From: Actinomycetospora sp.
GTDB taxonomy: Bacteria; Actinomycetota; Actinomycetes; Mycobacteriales; Pseudonocardiaceae
DNA: 9,388 nucleotides
NCBI GenBank assembly: GCA_025925615.1
Contig: JAICLN010000149.1
Location: 1 to 9,388, forward strand
Direction: 5' to 3'
Shown: in pieces, positions 6,782 to 9,388 of the stretch
Layout of the letters: each line of letters starts with the position of its first letter
Numbering within the stretch: the first letter of the stretch is position 1
Translations under genes and position numbers: made by a program
The notes under the pieces: generated by a model
What the model saw: only the letters and a program-made list of their open reading frames with translations
Databases searched by the model: none
Told to the model about the DNA's origin: nothing

Positions 6782-7791
6782 CGGTGCTGCGCGGTCTCGG
6801 CGTGACGCTGCCGGTCGACGAGGGCCTCTCCGCCGGGCAGTACCTCGACCTCGCGCGGCTGGCCGAGGACCGCGGCTTCACCGACGTGCTGGTCGGCGAG
6901 GTGGCCGGGCCCGAGGTGTTCGCGATGCTCGGGATGATCGCCGCCTCGACCGACCGGATCCGTCTCGGGAGCGGCATCGTCGGGATCTATCCCCGGACCG
7001 CCGTGCTGACCGCGATGGGCTTCGCGACCCTCGCCTCGCTCGCCCCCGGCCGGGTGCTCGCCGGGGTCGGCGCGTCGAGCCCGATCGTCGTCGAGGGGTG
7101 GCACGGCCTGCCCTTCGACGCCCCGCGCAGCCGCAGCCGCGAGTTCGTCGAGGTGCTGCGCTCGGTCCTCGCCGGGGACCGCACCGACGCCGACGGCGAG
7201 CACGTGCGCTCCCACGGGTTCCGCGCGGCCCTGGCGCCGGTCGACGTGCCCGTCATGCTCGCCGCGATGAACCCGCGGATGCTGCGCCTGGCCGGGGCGG
7301 TCGCGGACGTCGCGTTCCTGACCTGGACCCCGCCCGACGAGTACGGGCCGAAGATCGAGCTCGTCCGCGAGGGCGCCCGGGCGGCCGGACGCGACCCCGA
7401 CGACGTCGGGATCGCCGCGTCGTTCTGGGCCTACGCCGGCGACCGGGCGGACGAGGCCCGCGAGCGGATGCGCCGGTTCGTCCTGCAGTACGCGATGGTG
7501 CCGACCCACCGGCCGTCCTTCCGGCACAGCGTCACCGGCCTCGAGCGGGCCGCCGAGGCCTGGGCCGCCGGCGACCGGCGGGCCGCGCTGCGCGCCGTCG
7601 ACGACCCGGCCGTCGACGCCATGTGCGCCGTCGGCACCGGCGAGGACGTCGCCGAGCGGGTCGAGGCGATGCGGCGGGCCGGGGTCGACCTGCCGATCGC
7701 CCTCACCCCCGGCGCCGAGCCCGGCGACGCCGAGGGACCGGCCCACACGATCGAGCGCGTGGCCGCCGCGACGGCGAAGGTGGAGCGATGA
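6778..7791 (+). CDS. F420-type LLM oxidoreductase, second family
   Basis: 337-residue luciferase-like TIM-barrel enzyme. GRVLAGVGASSPIVVEGWHG (91-110) is the hallmark of a large actinobacterial F420-dependent subgroup. Other landmarks are IRLGSGIVGIYPRTAV (61-76), with the non-prolyl bulge region typical of the fold, and AAMNPRMLRLAGAVADVAFL. It belongs to a different branch from the LLM protein two genes upstream. Probable role: hydride transfer between F420 and a carbonyl or enone; the direction is unknown. The GTG start overlaps the SnoaL stop by four bases (GTGA), and its own TGA overlaps the next ATG. Length is normal and no frameshift is seen. An FMN-dependent monooxygenase is the alternative. 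Confidence 0.9.
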   Translation: MTVLRGLGVTLPVDEGLSAGQYLDLARLAEDRGFTDVLVGEVAGPEVFAMLGMIAASTDRIRLGSGIVGIYPRTAVLTAMGFATLASLAPGRVLAGVGASSPIVVEGWHGLPFDAPRSRSREFVEVLRSVLAGDRTDADGEHVRSHGFRAALAPVDVPVMLAAMNPRMLRLAGAVADVAFLTWTPPDEYGPKIELVREGARAAGRDPDDVGIAASFWAYAGDRADEARERMRRFVLQYAMVPTHRPSFRHSVTGLERAAEAWAAGDRRAALRAVDDPAVDAMCAVGTGEDVAERVEAMRRAGVDLPIALTPGAEPGDAEGPAHTIERVAAATAKVER

Positions 7792-8345
7792 CGGACATGT
7801 CGAGCGTCGACCAGGTGACCGCCGCGATCCCGCCGGACGCGGGACTGCTGCGCATCGACCACGTGGCGGTGGGCGTGACCGATCCCGCCGAGGGCGTCGC
7901 GCTGTTCGGTGACGCCCTCGGCGGGCGGTTCCTCTTCGGCGGGGACAACGACCGGCAGGGCATCCGCATCGTCCAGTTCGCGCTGCCCGGCGGGATGAAG
8001 ATCGAGCTGATCAGCCCCCTGCGCGACGACGCCGCGGTCGCCCGGTTCCTGGCGCGACGCGGACCGGGCGTCCACCACATCACCATGATCTTCGCCGACG
8101 TCGAGGTGGCCGTCGCGCGCCTCACCGGCCTCGGCTACGAGGTGGTCGACGTCGACCTCGCACACCCGACGTGGCGGGAGGCGTTCGTCCGGCCCCGCTC
8201 GGGCTGCGGGACCCTGCTCCAGCTCGCCGACACCAGCCAGCGCTGGGACGCCCCGCCCGCGTCGGGCATCACCCTCGCCGACGTCCTGGCCGGCCGCGTG
8301 GTGTTCACCGAGGACGAGCGCGCCGTCCTGCGCTCCGGCGGCTAG
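7788..8345 (+). CDS. VOC (glyoxalase/methylmalonyl-CoA epimerase-like) protein
   Basis: 185 residues with two betaalphabetabetabeta modules of the vicinal oxygen chelate fold. Module 1 has IDHVAVGV (H25) and KIELISP (E73); module 2 has GVHHITMIF (H96/H97) and GTLLQLAD with Q145. H, E, H and Q sit at the four metal positions, so divalent metal binding is plausible. The HHI and IDHVAV pattern most resembles methylmalonyl-CoA epimerase, but an epimerase, isomerase or extradiol-type cleavage cannot be separated by eye. The C-terminal tail (about 150-185) is longer than in plain epimerases. The ATG at 7788 overlaps the LLM stop (ATGA) with GGTGGAG just before; the alternative start M4 gives almost the same protein. 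Last gene of the rightward operon. Confidence 0.88.
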   Translation: MTDMSSVDQVTAAIPPDAGLLRIDHVAVGVTDPAEGVALFGDALGGRFLFGGDNDRQGIRIVQFALPGGMKIELISPLRDDAAVARFLARRGPGVHHITMIFADVEVAVARLTGLGYEVVDVDLAHPTWREAFVRPRSGCGTLLQLADTSQRWDAPPASGITLADVLAGRVVFTEDERAVLRSGG

Positions 8346-8367
8346 GCACCGTCCCGGGAAGGGTCAC

Positions 8368-8377
8368 CTGACGTCAG
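8368..8377. other. 10-bp perfect palindrome between VOC gene and TetR remnant
   Basis: CTGACGTCAG covers the stop of the leftward TetR remnant, 23 bases after the VOC stop. Too short for a convincing terminator stem, and no T tract follows. The rest of 8346-8373 shows nothing else. Confidence 0.3.
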
Positions 8378-8511
8378 CGGGGAGTGATTCCGCGCAGGAG
8401 GGCGTCCACCAGGCGGCCGGGCATCTCGGCGTCGACCGGTTCCCGGCTGAGGACCACGCGGAAGTGCACGGGGCTCACGAGCATCTCGATGACCAGCTTC
8501 AGGGTCTCCTC
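8374..8511 (-). pseudogene. TetR-family regulator, C-terminal remnant
   Basis: About 45 residues ending at TGA 8376-8374: TLKLVIEMLVSPVHFRVVLS, then REPVDAEMPGRLVDALLRG. This is the usual last two helices of TetR-type repressors, where LV..LLV.P.YFR..V...P.D is common. No DNA-binding helix-turn-helix is present: upstream in the same frame the sequence turns into a hydrolase piece. The gene has lost its N-terminal three quarters and cannot repress. Being next to the VOC gene, the intact ancestor may have controlled this cluster (inference). Confidence 0.65.
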
Positions 8512-8610
8512 GCCCAGGTAGAGCTCGCGCCACTGCGTCCCGGGCAGTGGGAAGTCGGGCGCGTCGCGCCAGACGACGTCGCGTCCGTGCCGGATCGCGC
8601 CGAGCGGTCC
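8512..8610 (-). pseudogene. Inverted internal piece of a CocE/NonD-type hydrolase
   Basis: About 33 residues in the same frame as the TetR remnant, reading AIRHGRDVVWRDAPDFPLPG then TQWRELYLG. This resembles the segment that opens the C-terminal jelly-roll part of CocE/NonD hydrolases (a V.....W....FPLPGT....LYL pattern). The rest of the hydrolase lies on the opposite strand a few bases away, so this piece is inverted relative to it. About 100 or more residues normally between the two pieces are missing. Family assignment is from memory of the pattern. Confidence 0.55.
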
Positions 8611-8613
8611 GAA

Positions 8614-8880
8614 CCGGCCCGACCGTGGCACCCCCACGACCGCGCGATCCCGCTGTCCCCGGGTGAGGCCACCCTCCTCGAGGTCGAGATCTGGCCGACG
8701 AGCATCACCCTCGCTCCGGGCGAGCGGCTGCGCCTGGAACTGGTGGCCGGCGACAGCGACATGGGGATGATGGCCCACGACCATCCCGCCCTCCACCGGC
8801 CCGCGACGGGCGCGGCGATCCACCTCGGCGGGGGGCACGCCTCCCACCTGCTCGTCCCGGTGATCCCTGCGAGCGACTGA
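8614..8880 (+). pseudogene. CocE/NonD-type hydrolase, C-terminal remnant
   Basis: About 88 residues to TGA 8878-8880: RPWHPHDRAIPLSPGEATLL, then VEIWPTSITLAPGERLRLEL, MGMMAHDHP and a LLVPVIP end. This is the C-terminal end of the X-Pro dipeptidyl-peptidase-type jelly-roll domain found in CocE/NonD acyl hydrolases (cocaine esterase-like). The alpha/beta hydrolase core with its catalytic Ser-Asp-His is absent. The frame is open upstream to an ATG at 8464, but residues before 8614 do not look like any hydrolase and run antisense to the TetR remnant, so that start is not believed. Non-functional remnant. Confidence 0.75.
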
Positions 8881-8892
8881 CGGCGCCGTCGC

Positions 8893-9388
8893 TCACCCCG
8901 GCTTGGCGATCACCATGACGGCGAGCCGCCAGTCGAACCACGGCTCGGGCGGCTGCGCCGCGATCGCCCGGGCGACGTGGCCGTCGAAGAGTTCGGCGGC
9001 GACGGTGGCCCGCCGATCCGCATCGAGGCCGCGGAGCAACGAGGGGCCGAACGACACGCGGAGGGCGGCGGCCACGGTGGCTCCGTAGGTGGAGGCCCCG
9101 TCGGCACGGGTCTGTTGCCACAACGGATCGCCGAGGTCCACGAGCTCCAGCTGCTCGAGGACCAGGTCGCCGCCGTCGACGAACGGGGCCCGCCACTCGG
9201 CCTCGGTGCGGTACCACGCCGGGATCGTCATCGCGGCCCGTTCCGCCTCGGTGACGACGCCGCGCTCGACCAGGCCCTGCAGACCGCGGGCGACCTCGTC
9301 CATCGGGCGCTCCGCCCCGGACCGACGGGTGCGCCCGTCCCCGTGGGCCGCGCCGACGAGGACCACCAGCCGCGCCCCGGGCAGCATC
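8893..9388 (-). CDS. SAM-dependent carboxyl methyltransferase (SABATH-like), C-terminal part
   Basis: About 165 residues, running off the window end, stop TGA at 8895-8893. Visible: LPGARLVVLVGAAHGDGRT, a lid-like helix DEVARGLQGLVERGVVTEAE, MTIPAWYRTEAEWRAPF, then LELVDLGDPLW, and a C-terminus WFDWRLAVMVIAKPG. This order matches bacterial relatives of the SABATH salicylate/jasmonate-type carboxyl methyltransferases, in which the part after the SAM domain forms the substrate lid. The SAM-binding GxGxG region lies outside the window. It is convergent with the hydrolase remnant, 12 bp apart, and probably not part of either operon. An alternative is a generic class I methyltransferase. Confidence 0.75.
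   Translation of the reverse strand, partial: MLPGARLVVLVGAAHGDGRTRRSGAERPMDEVARGLQGLVERGVVTEAERAAMTIPAWYRTEAEWRAPFVDGGDLVLEQLELVDLGDPLWQQTRADGASTYGATVAAALRVSFGPSLLRGLDADRRATVAAELFDGHVARAIAAQPPEPWFDWRLAVMVIAKPG

Noticed and set aside
8346..8380. Rho-independent terminator after the VOC gene
   Set aside because: The only dyad is 10 bp with no loop or T tract.
8464..8880. Intact 138-residue hydrolase-like gene on the plus strand
   Set aside because: Only the last 86-88 residues look like a hydrolase; the front is antisense to the TetR remnant.

Overview
The window is high-GC DNA with GTG starts, 4-bp stop/start overlaps and two cofactor signatures typical of actinobacteria: a mycofactocin-associated dehydrogenase and F420-type luciferase-like enzymes. 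A Pseudonocardia- or Mycobacterium-like actinobacterium is the best guess; the family is inferred, not shown.

Layout. Bases 1-3204 hold a leftward, tightly packed operon: cytochrome P450 (3204-1981), NTF2/SnoaL-like protein (1984-1574), AMP-forming acyl-CoA ligase (1572-253) and the N-terminus of a mycofactocin-type SDR dehydrogenase (224 to the window edge). Bases 3842-8345 hold a divergent rightward operon: FAD-dependent amine-oxidase/desaturase-like protein, F420-type LLM oxidoreductase related to phthiodiolone ketoreductase, a second SnoaL-like protein, a second F420-type LLM oxidoreductase, and a VOC protein. Between the operons is a 637-bp non-coding region. It has a candidate promoter and a dyad site in front of each operon (the two sites share the 10-mer TCGTTTGGTA), and in the middle four 60-bp direct repeats plus a very G-rich insert. 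Bases 8374-8880 are a scar of broken genes: the C-terminus of a TetR-type regulator, an inverted piece of a CocE/NonD-type hydrolase, and the C-terminus of the same kind of hydrolase on the opposite strand. The window ends inside a leftward SABATH-type carboxyl methyltransferase.

Working together. The two operons look like one divergent catabolic (or tailoring) unit for a hydrophobic, probably alicyclic or terpenoid/steroid-like substrate. The P450 would hydroxylate, the mycofactocin SDR oxidise the alcohol, the FAD enzyme desaturate, the F420 enzymes reduce carbonyls or enones, the ligase form the CoA thioester, and the SnoaL and VOC proteins do hydration, isomerisation or cleavage steps. 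The substrate cannot be read from the sequence. The main oddities are an acyl-CoA ligase lacking roughly 80-90 N-terminal-domain residues, the intergenic repeat array, the shared half-operator and the scrambled hydrolase/regulator scar.
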